A stretch of DNA of 64,000 nucleotides from Gibbula magus (lineage: Eukaryota; Mollusca; Gastropoda; Trochida; Trochidae), in contig OW388293.1 in NCBI GenBank assembly GCA_936450465.1, forward strand, positions 54,835,201-54,899,200, written 5' to 3'. The notes under the pieces are model-generated. The model did not search any database and had not been told where the DNA came from. It saw only the letters and a program-made list of their open reading frames with translations. Shown in pieces: positions 1 to 13,800 of this stretch. The position numbers and the translations under genes were made by a program. Within the stretch, counting starts at the first letter, position 1; every line of letters begins with the position of its first letter.

Positions 1-430
1 ATAAATTATTTACCCTTCACAATGAGTACCAAGAAAAGTCATTCCGAAAGACTTCAAACCAAACTATTGCAAAATCTTTCATATAAAACTCATAATCACC
101 ACCTGATCTCTTTCAAAACATGTATCACTTTTGATCTTGCAACAGATTTAACAAAAACAAAATCAATCAGAATTGGCTTTCAACAAGAGCCTGGGAATTC
201 TTTTTACTATAACAATCTTTTCTCAAGAATTTGCAAATAAATTAAGAAAATTACAACCCAAATTCTAATAACCAAGAAGTCATTTCAAAAAGAGATTTCA
301 CACTTAAAACCTGAAATATCTCATGTAATTGCAAAGGATTCTCTTAGTTTTGAACTCAAAGAGAACCATAACGTCCATTGAAAGAACCCAGGTGACTATC
401 TAAACTCCGTTCAGGGTTGAACACATTATC

Positions 431-3400
431 CTAAGCTTCAGCCTTGATTGGAATGCAAGATTCAGAGTTTGAGATATTGTCCTCAGGAGTGATACACTTC
501 CATAGTCCGTAGGTCTTTCCCACGGTTGTCTGCCAGAGTCGAAGGGTCCCGTCTTCACTTCCGCTTGCGTACAACTCGCCGTCGGGGGAAAATCTCACGC
601 AGTGGATGGGTCCGAAATGACCCTTGAAAGACTCTGTCGAGAAAATGAAATGAAATTTTATAAAATAATGGAGGCAATTTTTTTCACAAAGACTCTTTAT
701 CCATCAGATTTTAAGAATATAATTCATCTGACAAGCATTTGCCCAGTTTCAGCTGTTTACTAAATTTAATTTTGTTAGATATTTTTTTCAAGAAATGACT
801 CAATGATAAATTCAGTATTTTACATGCAACATACTAATTGAAGCAGTCATAAAATCTATCCAAAAATCTCACATGCATAAAGTATTTTGGTGCCTATTTT
901 GCTAATACTTTTGAAGATAATACCAAACTGGTGCCAATCATATTACTAAAATTAGTCTGCGAAGCGTGTACCTATTGAACATCTATCATTAGACTCGATC
1001 CGGTCTTGCAGCATTTCATTGTTTCAGTTAATGTTTTTATAAGTTGGTTACAAGTTACACAAAAACAGTAGCCTATAATCTTCAGCTTCTCAATGAATAA
1101 GTACCAAAACATTCTGAATGATCAATTTATAGGAATCACAAGGTATTAAACATAGGTTATCCTTAAATATTCCGGGACCAGTTGGTAAAGTCTCCAGTGA
1201 ATGTCTTGGGTCACATTTCATTTCAATTTCAAAGCTCACCTATTTCCTCCCCAGTTTCAAAGTCGTACTTGTACATCTTGAAATCTTCACCGCCACACAC
1301 AAATATATTCTTGGAGGGATGGAGTGAGGAGGAGTTGACAGGGGCAGATGCCTCGTATTCCTTTACCTTCTCAAACCTGCAGAGAGAACTCTCTATTATT
1401 GTGTCATCATAGACCATCATGGGTACAAGAGCGTATTGTACTTCTAAAACGACATATTTTGCAAGGATATATTGTACATAGAGATTATTACCCGAAGAAG
1501 TGTGTCATATGACTTTTACGAAAGGAGTGTGAATTTTTTTATTGCCCGAGCGAGATCAAGGTCATTTAAACAACGACATAATGTACGAAGACAATGTACA
1601 AGAACATATCTTACAAGGACATTTTGGACTATGACATGTTGTTCAAGGACACTGTGGACCAGGTCATTATCCAAGGATAAGGTGTATAAGGTCTTTGTAC
1701 AAGGATAAGGTGTATAAGGTCTTTGTACACGGTCGTTTTGTACAAGGACATATCCATGCAATCGAACAACAGCAGAGCTACAGTTCATGAGTTGCCATTT
1801 GATTTAAGGTTAAAGACTTAAAGTTTTAGAACATGGCTGTCACCCATGGGTCACAGTCATAAAAAGCTACAAATGACAACGTTGACATGTTATATACTTA
1901 CGAGTCTAGATTGAAGAAGCAAGTCTTGTAGCCATATGTGACTAGAAACATGCTCCCATCCCTTGCGATTTCCAGACTGGATGGCTGAGCTGGTAAGTCT
2001 ATCTTTTTGGCTTCACAGCGGTTTGCGACGTCCCATAACCTGTAAATCAATTCATATTTTCAGTTTAATTGGTGTATGAAATAAAATTTAGTCTTTACTG
2101 GTAGAGCTGAAAACTTAACAAGCCCTAGGCCAATCAATCTTCAGACAGACAGTTTATTAAAAATCTAACAGGCCCCATAAGAAACCAATCAGTAATGGGC
2201 TTGTTGGCAGACAGCTTTTTCAAGCACGGTGTATGATCAATGTTTTTGCTGTGCTTTACCCTGAACCTGTAACCATTTTCAAAAGCAAATATTACCAATT
2301 TTCTATGTTAAAAATATCTATTTCCAGTGGCGGATCCAGAGGGGGGTCAATTGGTATTTCAATACCATTTAATCATATAGATGAAGAAAAAAACAAACCT
2401 GACGGTTTTGTCGTCTCCTATACTGATGATTGACTTGTGACCTTTCGTAAACAACGCAGATCTGACGTTCGATGTGTGTCCACTCAATACAGCTGGTTCT
2501 GTTACAAAACATGAACAGAGAGACTTGATCAGAAATAGATGATCTTCTTTCTTGCGGATAGGAGTCATAGAACATGTTTCTCATTCATCTCACCAACTTC
2601 TAAATACCCGTCTAGAAAGACATCCTCATGTTGATTTGTTTAAGAGATGTGTATGTACTTGCACATAATAAATAATAAACTAGTATAAGTTATTTCTGGG
2701 CATTTTGTTCTCCATCATATCGAAAGAGGGATATTTTTCTTTAATGGGGAGAGGAAGAGAATAAGGGATAGAATTACTATCGTGACAGAAAAATGATTTT
2801 TTATTAGGGACAATTCCATAATTTTCTGTGATTCCATGATTATAAGTATTAATCAGGCTCAATGAAAGGTTTTTGGATGGACACATTGAATAGCGGAATA
2901 TACCCCAATTATGCCATAGCAGTGAAAAAATAAAAGAATAAAAAATACTGTAATTCAAATAAAAGAAGCGTCTAGAATCATGCTTAACCCTTTCACCCCT
3001 ACAGGCCTCTACAGAGTACAGAGGCCAGAAATGTATTAGCATTCAGGTTTCTTAGTGGTGAACAAACAAAAAGATTGAGTCAATCTGATCGAAAGCAAAC
3101 ATAATGACGACAATATTCCATGCTATGTTATCAATACTGATTTGAAACTAAAAGATTTTGCAAACCTGCTTCTGTCTTGTTTAGATCAAAAATACGAAGA
3201 TTCTTCTCTTGAGTTCCTGTGAGGAGATAGTTGCTATCATCGGAGAAATCCACACACTTGACGATGTGAGGATGAGAGAACTCATGAAGCTCTTCTCCCT
3301 TCTCAGCATCCCAAAGTTTACTGCAAGAAGAACAGACAGTGCATGATACGTCATAATTGAAGTAATTGCCCCTAGCCCGCCCCTAGCCCAACTTCCAAAC

Positions 3401-5124
3401 GCAAGGCAAAGTCTTGCCAGTCTGCATTACTGGCTGAAATAACCCTTGCGGTATTTCCCTCGCTTTCTTGTGTCGAGGCAGTGAATCGCTGCACTGGAAA
3501 TGCATACCAGGCCTGGATTTCTAAACACAGATTTCTTAAGGAAATACTGCAAGGACTAAATCAGCCAGTAATGGAGACTGGCAAAAGTTATGCCTTGCAT
3601 TGGGAAGTTGCCCCTAGCCTAAAGCACATAGGGCTACCCATTCCCTCTCCACAAAATTGGCAATGAAAGCAAACATCCAAGTCATATGGAATATTGTGAT
3701 TTCTGTTCTTACTACAAAAGGACAGTGATATGATGAGAAAACGATGTGCATTATATCATGCACAATCCTACAACCTCAGAAATTACATCGGTCAGACAAT
3801 GATTTCAAATGAGGTGAGGTGAGTTGGGGTTTAACGCCGCTTTCAAGAGTATATCGCGGCTGCTAGTACTACGGCAGGGAGAAAGCCCGCAACGCCATGT
3901 GGCTATGCTTTGCGTTGAAACCTGCGAGCATTGACTGGAACTAACAAACCATGGTCGGTACTACGCTGAAATTCAGTGTAGCATTGCACCCAAACCTTAC
4001 TGCGTGTAGAACAGTTCTCTACAGCAGACAAAGTTGCCGTGCCCCTGGCGGGATTCGAACCCCTGACCTCTTGATCCGAAGCAGAACGTGCTAACCACTG
4101 CGCTATCCCGCCCCCGATTTCAAATGAATCCAAACGATTCACTCCTCTGTCAACCTACACCCCACATGGCCTGGACCTGACCTGGGGCAGTAGCATCTGC
4201 TTCAGTGACTGTTTTAGTACGGGGTTCTTCAACTACTGGCTGACTGGGAACACAATAGCCTATTGAAATGAACTTATTAAACTATGATTATAAATTTTCT
4301 TCTTACGCAGAGAAGTCAGCAGCACCAGTGGCAGCCCGTGTGGCCTCTTTGTTCAACGTAGCTCCCCAGACAGCGCCCTTGTGGCCCTCAAAGGTTCCAA
4401 CCCAATCTCCTGTGTCACCCTGTCGTAGCATAGGTTTGCCATCTGAAAAAATATGTAAGATTTATTTGTATGAGAATTTATCTATATACTTATAGATATA
4501 TTTTTACTTACTTATCTATCCTACTGGCTTTGACAAGTTGGATATCCCTTTAGTTCAATTGGTAGAGCGCAGGACTCTCAACCGGAGGTCTCACGTTTTA
4601 TTCCCATTGGATGTGATCTCAAAATACACGCCATTGGTCCCTGTTGGGTTACTTATCTAGCTTAAGAGTTGTTAATACAGGGCAGTTGATAATTATTAAT
4701 TGCAGATTTCTGTGACATAAATTAGGCCTACCATTTATTTGATAAATGAACCTCCTTTGAATCTAAGACTAAAGATTTCTTGCTCTACAAAACATATTAG
4801 ACAATTAGTATTATTAAATTTCCTGACCCAGATGCAATTTCAACTGGTACAGTATGACCAATATTCAAAGTTTGCAGTTAATTTCATGACAGGTCAGAAA
4901 TCATCAAATCAGCAATAACAAGTAAGGCTGGTACACGTGCCCATATTGACATTGAATTTACTAATATTTTCTGTATAAAAATTAATTTTGTTAATTACTA
5001 TTACTGTACCTTTGCAAGCACTTATGGAAAAATAACCAAATGGTGTTATATCACTAAAGGCTAAGTAAACAACCGGTCTTGTATGACCACTGCAAGTAAG
5101 CGGTGTTTGCCTCAAACTCGACAT
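431..5124 (-). CDS. STRAP: STRAP, serine-threonine kinase receptor-associated WD40 protein, 7 coding exons
   Basis: Coding exons in transcript order are 5124-5010, 4442-4307, 3320-3166, 2498-2399, 2039-1902, 1376-1240 and 633-431. Together they make 984 nt, giving 327 residues and a TAG stop. All junctions are GT-AG and the phases agree. The start [19 protein letters not shown] matches the highly conserved STRAP N-terminus; later landmarks are [20 protein letters not shown]-like [25 protein letters not shown] and [18 protein letters not shown]. The protein is a WD40 propeller. In other animals it scaffolds TGF-beta receptor/SMAD signalling and works with the SMN complex (family knowledge). 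It is slightly shorter than the human protein (about 350 aa), mainly in the acidic tail. The introns carry a SINE, a fold-back MITE and a tRNA-like relic. No polyadenylation signal was seen downstream of the stop inside the window. Confidence 0.96.
3389..3610. mobile_element. Fold-back MITE, copy 1 (222 bp)
   Basis: The element starts CAACTTCC and ends GGAAGTTG. Its two arms are long imperfect inverted repeats; CTTGCCAGTCTGCATTACTG on one side is mirrored by CAGTAATGGAGACTGGCAA on the other. It is flanked by a perfect 9-bp duplication CCCCTAGCC (3380-3388 and 3611-3619). It lies in STRAP intron 2. Relatives lie at 13368-13590 and 32836-33058. The 9-bp duplication suggests Mutator-like mobilisation, which is an inference. 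Confidence 0.9.
3813..4115 (-). mobile_element. tRNA-derived SINE, in STRAP intron 2
   Basis: Read on the minus strand, the head is tRNA-like, with a box A (TAGCGCAGTGGTTAGC-type) and a box B (GGTTCGAATCC). A body of about 220 bp follows, then a CACCT-rich tail. The copy is flanked by the 12-bp duplication GATTTCAAATGA (3801-3812 and 4116-4127). It is one of nine members in this window. The CTTCGGA stretch where an anticodon loop would fall hints at a tRNA-Arg ancestor (inference). Confidence 0.9.
4552..4612 (+). other. tRNA-like relic in STRAP intron 1
   Basis: TAGTTCAATTGG followed by TAGAGCGC fits a Pol III box A and D-arm. The expected T-arm is present only as a degenerate GTTTTATTCCC. 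The acceptor ends do not pair convincingly, so this is more likely a tRNA pseudogene or SINE head than a working tRNA. Confidence 0.4.
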
Positions 5125-5225
5125 GTTGGCTGTTTACTTCCGGGATTCGAACGCATGCGTATTCAGTCATTTCCGCCGGATGATAACGTAACGCATGCGC
5201 ACTAATAATGAAATGGCGGGGAAAG
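5125..5225. promoter_or_regulatory. Putative shared promoter between STRAP and the FLASH-like gene
   Basis: Immediately upstream of the STRAP ATG are an ETS-type site ACTTCCGG (5136-5143), a palindrome ACGCATGCGT (5151-5160), a second TTCCG core (5171-5175), an NRF1-like ACGCATGCGCAC (from 5191) and a YY1-like AAATGGCGG (5211-5219). These motifs are typical of CpG-rich, TATA-less housekeeping promoters that fire in both directions. A possible donor for a non-coding first exon of the plus-strand gene is GAG|GTAACA at 5295/5296. The motifs are seen; the bidirectional use is inferred. Confidence 0.55.
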
Positions 5226-6045
5226 TGAAAATTTCAAGATTTCGCCGATGTCAAAGAAATCATATCATTCACCCGATAAATAACTATTATTTGAGGTAAC
5301 ACATGCAAGTTATGTCCAGAAGACACTGTTTTACAAAAATGAGAAATAAAAGGTTGTCATTTCTAATAACGAAAGTAGATAATGTTTTTATCAACTTTGA
5401 TTTGTCGCAAATTAGATATTATATCCAGTCCTACTTGGATAGTAAAGTTTAGCTATGTTCTTGCATTGGGTATTTCTATTATGTTGTGTCCTGCATACAT
5501 AGAAAAGACATAATTTGTGAAGAAAGGTATTTTATCTGTACACTGGCCCAGTAGGACCTTTCCATGTTGTTGTGCAATAATTATATTGAGTTTCTAATGC
5601 TGGTGCCTAAACCAAAACTTCTGTCAGTCAAATGCTTTATTTTGCGAAGCTAGCTGCATACTAACAAAGGGGTTACAGATACTGAGATAGATCTGAGCCT
5701 TTCGACATAGCTTGTGCCTTATATTAAAGGTGCATCCATTGTGTTTCATACGCTCCAACTCACCATATGTGCTGTTTACAATACAAACAAATTCACTCAG
5801 CTTGCATATGCATGCCCAATCGCCTAATATATCAAACTTACTAGTTTCCAATTAAAATCCAGTAACATCATTTTGCATGTGCAGAATCCATATTGAATAA
5901 TGTTTATGTCCACCAAGATACAGAACAATTTGAAAAGCTTGAAAGAATACAACATTGAGCAGCGCACTTCATAACTGGTGTTGAAACTTAAGTTTGTTAT
6001 ATGCATAGCCACAATTATGTTGTGGGGTTTGTTTCCTTCAATAAT
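5226..6045. other. Non-coding interval, probably 5' intron of the FLASH-like gene
   Basis: AT-rich sequence with no convincing coding exon on either strand. It probably belongs to the first intron of the plus-strand gene, because a clean acceptor (CTCTTTTCAG at 6761-6770) opens the exon that carries the start codon. Confidence 0.45.
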
Positions 6046-6353
6046 GGGGGCGGGATAGCACAGTGGTTAGCGTGTTCGGCTTTGGATCAAGAGGTCCAGG
6101 GTTCAAATCCTGCCAGGGGCACACCAATTTTGTCAGCAGTAGAGAACTTTTCTACAAACAAAGGTGCAATCCTACACTGAATTTCAGTGAAGTACCACCC
6201 ATGGTTCGCTAGTTCCAGCAGTTGCTTGCCTGTTTCACCGCAATGCATAGCCACATGGCGTTGCTGGCTTTCTCCCTGCAATAATACTAGCAGCCGCGCT
6301 ATAAGTGAAATACTCCTGAAAGTGGTATTAAACCCCAGCTCACCTCACGTCAC
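6046..6353 (+). mobile_element. tRNA-derived SINE, second copy
   Basis: Full-length plus-strand member with head, box A/B and CACCT tail. It is flanked by an imperfect duplication, CTTCAATAAT before and CTTTAATAAT after. A short extra piece of the SINE 3' body follows at about 6364-6405, then imperfect repeats of TATTGCGATAGTC to about 6500. Confidence 0.87.
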
Positions 6354-6770
6354 CTTTAATAATACCAGCAGACGTGATATAAGTGAACTACTCTTGAAGG
6401 TAGGGGTGACTATTGCGATGGTGATAGTCTATTGTGACTCACTATTGCGATAGTCTATTGTCACCTACTATTGCAATAACTATTGCGATAGTTTATCAAT
6501 GAACAAAAAATAACAAATTCTAGAATAAACAGTTTTATTGTCTTTACTTTAAACTTTCTTCTTTCAAAGTGATAGAATTTAGTGTAAAAGCAACAGGTAT
6601 GCTAACTCTAACATTTTCCTGATGTTATTTTCAGCTGTCCGTGATCTGTTTGGAGTGTTCCATCATTTTTCGAATCTAAAAGCTGCATTTGTGTGCAAAT
6701 TTACTCTTAAGGTTCACGTAAACAACTGGATTTAATAAACTAACGTAACATGATTATTTTCTCTTTTCAG

Positions 6771-6869
6771 ATTACCAAAATGGGCTAAGACACAGTTGAG
6801 AAATATGCCCGCAAAATCAGCATAAAACCTTTTTTATAAAAGACTTTTAAAACCACACCATATACCAAG
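6771..6869 (+). promoter_or_regulatory. 5' UTR of FLASH-like gene with two minimal uORFs
   Basis: The exon starts after the acceptor ending at 6770. Two tiny upstream ORFs precede the main start: ATG-GGC-TAA at 6780-6788 and a seven-codon frame (stop included) at 6805-6825. The main ATG at 6870 has A at -3 and G at +4. The uORFs could reduce translation (inference). Confidence 0.5.
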
Positions 6870-9800
6870 ATGGATTCTCTCGACTTGTATGATGAGATGC
6901 TTTGTGAGTCGTCTGACTCCAAACTCAAACCCAACAAACCACAGCCAGAGGAAGAAAGCATTGATATGTATTCAGAATTTGATGCTGGAAGTTCTGCCCA
7001 AGATCATGAAGCAAATAATGAGCTGGAAACAGATTTTAAACCCTTCAAAACACCAAGAACTCAGGAGGAAGAGAGTATGGACATGTATTCAGACTTCATA
7101 ATCAAATCCAACCCTGATCAAACATGTGATTCATCGTCTTCTCTAAGACCAAGTAAACCGTCCCCTCCTGAGGAGAGTGTGGATCTATATTCTGACCTGG
7201 TCAAGTTGGATGCTGACCACACGAGTGGACACACCTTAAAACCAAGCAAGCCCCCTCCTGCTGAAGAAAGTGTGGACTTGTATTCCGATTTTGTGAACGT
7301 CAAGTCAGAACATGGCCGAGGACAGACTGGACCTTGCAATGTGAAAGTTGAAGTTTCATCAGCACCCCCTGGGAAAGACAAGGATGAGGTGAATCTTGAT
7401 CTGTTCACCGAGGTACTCACCGATGAGCTGCAGCACAGGCATGATTCTCATGTTGAGGTACGTTGCTGTGGTTTATAAAAGTGAAGTTATACAAATCCAA
7501 GTAAGTAAATGCAGAGAATAAGGAACATGTAAACAATTTTCAATTGGCTGAAATGTGAGGGCTTTTAGTTTGAATTTAGAGATCTGGGGCAGTGTCCAGT
7601 TCTCCAAGTGCGGTTCACGCTGAAATTGATCAAATAGCTCTGATACAAAAATCATAGTGGGGTCTGTTGCGCATTGTTATTTTATAGATCTACCTTTGAA
7701 AGCGATACTTTTTCTGTCCTATTTTCGGTGATGATTGAACACTGTTGAGGTGAGAAACCGAGGAAACTTCATCAGACTGACAGCCTTTCTTCCTTTCATC
7801 TTACACACTATTTTATAACAGCAATTTCTTGTTTCAATTCGTCAAGAAGTTGGCAGATCCGGAGGGATATGATGACTCTTATTGACTTTTTAAAAATGTC
7901 ACTGATAAGTTGGACTAACATTCCTTAAAAACAACTTATCATTATTATTTCTAGTTGGCCAAGAAGTTGACTGCCGCAGAATCAAGAATCAAAGAAGTTG
8001 AGACGGAACTGAAAGAATCGAGGGAGAAGCAGCAGAAGTGTGAAGCCGAAAGCGTCGTCATCAAGAAAAACATGTCTTCCCTACTCCTCACGGCCAGGAA
8101 TGAACTACGGCGGAAGGATAATGAGATTCGAAGATTGAAGTTAGTATACGGAACATAAAAGATATGTCATGACTGCTGTTTTTATTTTATCTTACTGTTG
8201 CATTTTTGGGTAAAGTGTAATGGAAATATGTGGACCTGAGAAGATGTTAGTATGCACTATTCATTTTTTTTTCTTGAACATTCTACGTGGGTCAAGCAAT
8301 TGGTTTGGACATGTTTTTATGAAGTGTTACCTCACGCTAACTATGGAAATTCACTTGACACAAAATCAGTATTAGTATTTAACAATGTTATATTGCTGGT
8401 CAACCCTGTTGTAAGGCCATTTTTTTTTTATTAATTGGTTTACGGATCCGCCGACCCTATTTTTTGTCAATTGCAAATAAAATTAAATTTTCATTTTGTG
8501 GAGGTTTTTATTACCGCCGAGTCATAAGTGTCAAAACGACATTTAAAAAAAATATCATAAATAACCGATAGATATTTCATGGTACATCTGTCAACTGAAA
8601 TTGCCTTTCAACCGTTTTCATTTACGTATCTAAATATATATTTAAATGTCAATTGCCAAAACTGCCGATAAAACAATAACAGTCCATCAAAATGCTCGAA
8701 AACGCTAAACAAAACGAAAGGGAGGCTACTCTTGTTCTCCCTCTAAACTAGGCGCTGTCTATAAATGTTTATCATATAGCGCAAACGTGCGCTTATCTGT
8801 AACCAGTTATCGGCATTTGTTTACAAATGACATGCTCTTCAGCCGGTTTTCTCGGGGTCTGTGTTTACTTTATTTCGACGTCTGTTCAAACTTATTTTAG
8901 TGTTGATAACCAGGGAAATAATTATTAAAACATATAAGGATGGGAATTGTCAGTGAATATTTTGACATATGTCCTTGAGCGACATTTGATACTGACCATG
9001 TGCTTATATTCAGTTATATTGAAGACAAATTCAGGACAGGCATTGTTATGTCAATTTGTGTCAATTTGTCACAATTAAAATCAATAAAAAGCTTTCTTGT
9101 TTGGAAAAAACTCAAACATTAAATGTACTTTAACAAATATATCAACTTATATTGAGTAAATTAATATTCAAGATTGAAATTGTCAGTCTACTTATGTTTA
9201 TGTAATTAATTAATTAATTAAGTATACTCATAATTTTTATGTTTTTTTTTATTACATTTTGAAGTGACTGAAACAGAAAGTTGATTCATTAAATATTAGA
9301 AGTATATTCAAAATTATGTACAAAGCAAATGTGATTTTAGATGTTAGCATGAATGAATATATTGAAAATATAGTGAAATTTGGTACATGTTTTTAGTAGT
9401 GAAAGTGAATATAAAAAAGGTTTTGGAATGAATAGTTTCCTTTCTGGTAAAAAGTCAATAAACTGATGCTGTATAATGTATTGTATTTTCCCCGTCTTCA
9501 GCTGAACATAATGTTTATGACTTGTAGAGTGTGACCTATACTTTTTTTAATGACCTGTAACTTTAATCATCTTCAGGACATTTGACCTGTGCTTTTATTT
9601 GACTCTTTCCATTCCGCTATAACTTAGTTGGGTATGTAAGAAAGTTAACACTCCATGTGACTGTCCGTAGGAAGACCCATTTTCAGAATATGATTTTTTT
9701 CCGTAGCATAACATGGAAATAAATATGACTTGGAAACTTCAAATATGGTATGAATGTTACCCATGTGGTGGGTGCCTTTTTAACAGAGGTTTCAACTCCA

Positions 9801-10851
9801 TGGTTCAAATAAAGTCTGAAATTTTCACCAAATGCGCCCAAATTTTCAGACTTTATAGTCATGTTTCCAGAATATAACTTCGAGGGCTATATGACTTCTT
9901 TTTTTTACCCTATCTAAAAGGTCAGATTTTAATTTTATTTTTATTTCGACCACCGACCCTAGGTTTTGGGTAAAACAATCCGTAAACCAATTAATAAAAA
10001 AAAAACGGCCTAAGAATTAACTGGTTATTTTACGTTTCTTGATATTAAACAAGTCAACCCCTGCAATGAAAGCAATGAAAGCAAACAAATTCACGTCTTT
10101 TGAAATCCTTTCTTCCCACAGTTTTTTATCAATCTGTCTGAAACCTCAGGTCACAATATAGCAACTAATTTAGGAGAATTTGCTCCCTATTTCTTCAGAT
10201 TGCTCCCTGTAATTTATATGCTCCTTTACACAATTTTAGGTCCACTAAAAACATTCTGTTTCTTCACCAAATATAACCATTATCCATCACAATTGCTACC
10301 TGAGACCTGTAACCTTTGGAAAAACATCAGTGATCTGCATGTAGAAAGTTGAGTTAATTTGATGTCTTTCTTTTCTGGCCCTACACTTTCCCCATTTGGT
10401 AACAATCACGCGAAGTCAACTCCATCCATGATTTATCATAATATTCTTGAAGCTTTGGATATGCATAGGATGCAGATCACTGATGTTGGTGATGAAGTTA
10501 ATTCAATAAATATTTCCAGAATTAGTACCATTACAATAGCTCTTGAGTTGACTTTCGTACTTCCAACTGAATTTAGACTTTAGCCTTGGCTCTAACTTTT
10601 GATTTAAAGGCACTGTAGCACACCCTTCTTACTAAAATAAAGTGCTCTCACAAAGCGTTGAATATGTCTTACTAAATACTCCTGAATCAATAAAAAGAGT
10701 TAAAAACGAATATTCGATTAAACCATTTTCATAGTCCATTTCCCTTTGAGTAGTTATTTTAATGTGTTCACATTAAAATGGCCGTTCGGTAGTTCAAGTG
10801 AGCTGACTGATGTAACGTTTACCTAAAACCCTCTGATGATGGAATGGTCAT

Positions 10852-10890
<39 letters not shown>

Positions 10891-13800
10891 TTTTTATTCA
10901 GTAACAGGCCACCGGCCCAAAATACATGTACATAATTATTTGAATGATATGAGCACATTGTTACATATATTTCATTTAGATTTGTGTTTCTTGTGAACAA
11001 AGTACCGGTATAGAAAAAGACATACATCCTTCATGATATTGGCATTATAACTTTGCATAATAGATATGAAATTTATCATAGTAGGAGATTTGCTGAAATA
11101 TTTTGATATGTATTTAGTTCTAATATCACAGTATGCATCACAAACATAAAATACATGCCACTCATCTTCAACAACATAAATACCATTTGCTTCACAGAAT
11201 AGACAATGCCTCTCATTATATGCAACATTTGTGTATCTACCAGTTTCTACAGCTAATTTAAAGTTACAACATCGAAATCTGGCAAATATGATTTTTAAAT
11301 ATTGGGGGATGTCATTACTAATTAAGTAGCTCTCTACATTTAATAAAGATTTGAAGTGTTTGTAGTATGGTCATACATCTTACTTCTATCTGAACTCTCA
11401 GAATTGCATGAGACTTACAAATCTACCTCTCGCACGGAATAGTTCAACAAAACTTTTTTACTTTTTAGCTCATCAGGCCTGAAAGGCCCGATGGGCTTAT
11501 GGCATGGCATGGTGTCCGGCGTCCGTCCATCCGTCCATCCGTCCTTCCGTCCATCCGTCCATCCATAAACTTTATGCTTTTTCGACTTCTTCTCCAGAAC
11601 CAATGACTCCACAGAGGTGAAATTTTATGTGCAGACTCCTTGGCCAATGGGGATTCTAAATTGTAGATTTCGTGACCCCATGACCCCAAATGGGGTCACA
11701 GGGGTCACATCCTTAAAAACCTATTTTCATCTTCTTCTTCAGTTCCAAAAGGTCTAGAGAGCTGAAAAGTTGTGTGCAGACTCCTTGGCCAATGGGGATT
11801 CTAAATTGTAGATTTTGTGACCCCGAGACCCCAAATGGGGTCACAGGGGTCACATCCTTAAAAACCTATTTTCATCTTCTTCTCCAGTTCCAAAAGCTCT
11901 AGAGAGCTGAAAAGTTGTGTGCAGACTCCTTGGCCAATGGGGATTCTAAATTGTAGATTTCGTGACTCTGTGACCCCAAATGGGGTCACCGGGGTCACAT
12001 CCTTAAAAACCTATTTTCATCTTCTTCTCCAGTTCCAAAAGGTCTAGAGAGCTGAAAAGTTGTTTGCAGACTCCTTGGCCAATGGGGATTCTAAATTGTA
12101 GATTTCGTGACTCCGTGACCCCAAATGGGGTCACCGGGGTCACATCCTTAAAAACCTATTTTCATCTTCTTCTCCAGTTCCAAAAGGTCTAGAGAGCTGA
12201 AAAGTTGTGTGCAGACTCCTTGGCCAATGGGGATTTTAAATTGTAGATTTTGTGACCCGTGACCCCAAATGGGGTCACAGTGGTTATGATCTAAGAACCT
12301 ATCTTTTGATTGTAAACAATAACTCAAATAACTTAAATATTCAACTTTAGATAGTAAATCATAAAACCCTGATGAGCTACAGAGCCCATGGCTCTATTTT
12401 TTACTTTATACATCGCACCATTTTCTTTCATTCAATACTGATACCCTTTTCCTATGGATACAGGTTATCAGGTCGTGTTATGAGATGTTTTACAGTAACG
12501 TAACAATATCTTGTATAAACTTCAATAATAAATGATAAATTTGGGAAATGATGATATGCGAAAAAACTTGCTACCTCAGCTCTATCTAAAAGTCGACCCA
12601 ATTTGGTAATTAGTTTAGCCGAAAATAAGGCATGTCATCACTAACTTTTCTATGATTTTTTGGGCTAGTCAAAGATAAAGTTTGATACTTCCTGGGACTT
12701 ACAGATTTCTTAACTATTGGATAAAAGCTAAGACAAGTCTCATTAAATTTCAAAATATTTCACTTTACTCATATTTTTATGCCCCTGAATCAGAGATTCC
12801 GGGGGTATATTGTTTTTCACCTGTCCGCCTGTCTGTCTGTCCGTCCGTCTGTCCGTGTGTTTGTCCACAAAAACTTTAACCTTGGCCATAACTGGATTTC
12901 TCAGAGCTAGGGCTTTCATACTTGGCATGTGCATACCTTGTGATGAGACCTTTCAGATGAGGTCATCATATTTGACCTTGTGACCTTGACCTTGCCGCAA
13001 TTGACATTTCCAGAAAACTTTAACCTTGGCCATAACTTTTGATTGTTAAGAGTTACGGCTCACATACTTGGCATGTGCATACCGTGTGATGAGACCTTTC
13101 AGATGAGGTCATCATATTTGACCTTGTGATCTTGACCTTGCCGCAGTGGACAATATTTAGAAAACGTTAACCTTGGCCATAACTTTGGATTGCTCAGAGC
13201 TACGGTTTTCATACTTGGCATGTGCATACCTTGTGATGAGACCTTCAGATGAGGTCATCATATTTGACCTTGTGACCTTGACCTTGACGCAGTGGACAAT
13301 ATTTAGAAAACGTTAACCTTGGCCATAACTTTGGATTGCTCAGAGCTACGGCTTTCATACTTGGCATCAACTTCCCAATGCAAGGCATAACTCTTGCCAG
13401 TCTCCATTACTGGCTGATTTAGGCCTTGCAGTATTTCCTTAGGAAATCTGTGTTTAGAAATCCAGGCCCGCTATGCATTTCTGGTGCAGCGATTCACTAT
13501 CTTGACACAACAAAGCGAGGGAAATACCGCAAGGCTTTAATCAGCCAGTAATGCAGACTGGCAAGAGTTATGCCTTGTGGTTGGAAGTTGACTTGGCATG
13601 TGCATACCTTGTGATGAGACCTTCAGATGAGGTCATCATATTTGACCTTGTGACCTTGACCTTGCCGCAGTGGACATTTTCAGAAAACTTTAACCTTGGC
13701 CATAACTTTGGATTGCTCAGAGCTAGGGCTTTCATACTTGGCATGTGCATACCTTGTGATGAGACCTTTCAGATGAGGTCATCATATTTGACCTTGTGAC

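Noticed and set aside
22..240. 72-residue plus-strand frame at the window start
   Set aside because: No domain, and it lies downstream of STRAP on the opposite strand in AT-rich, probably 3' UTR or intergenic sequence.
3900..4142. Repeated frames reading [22 protein letters not shown]
   Set aside because: This peptide is the translation of the tRNA-like SINE head and recurs at every SINE copy.
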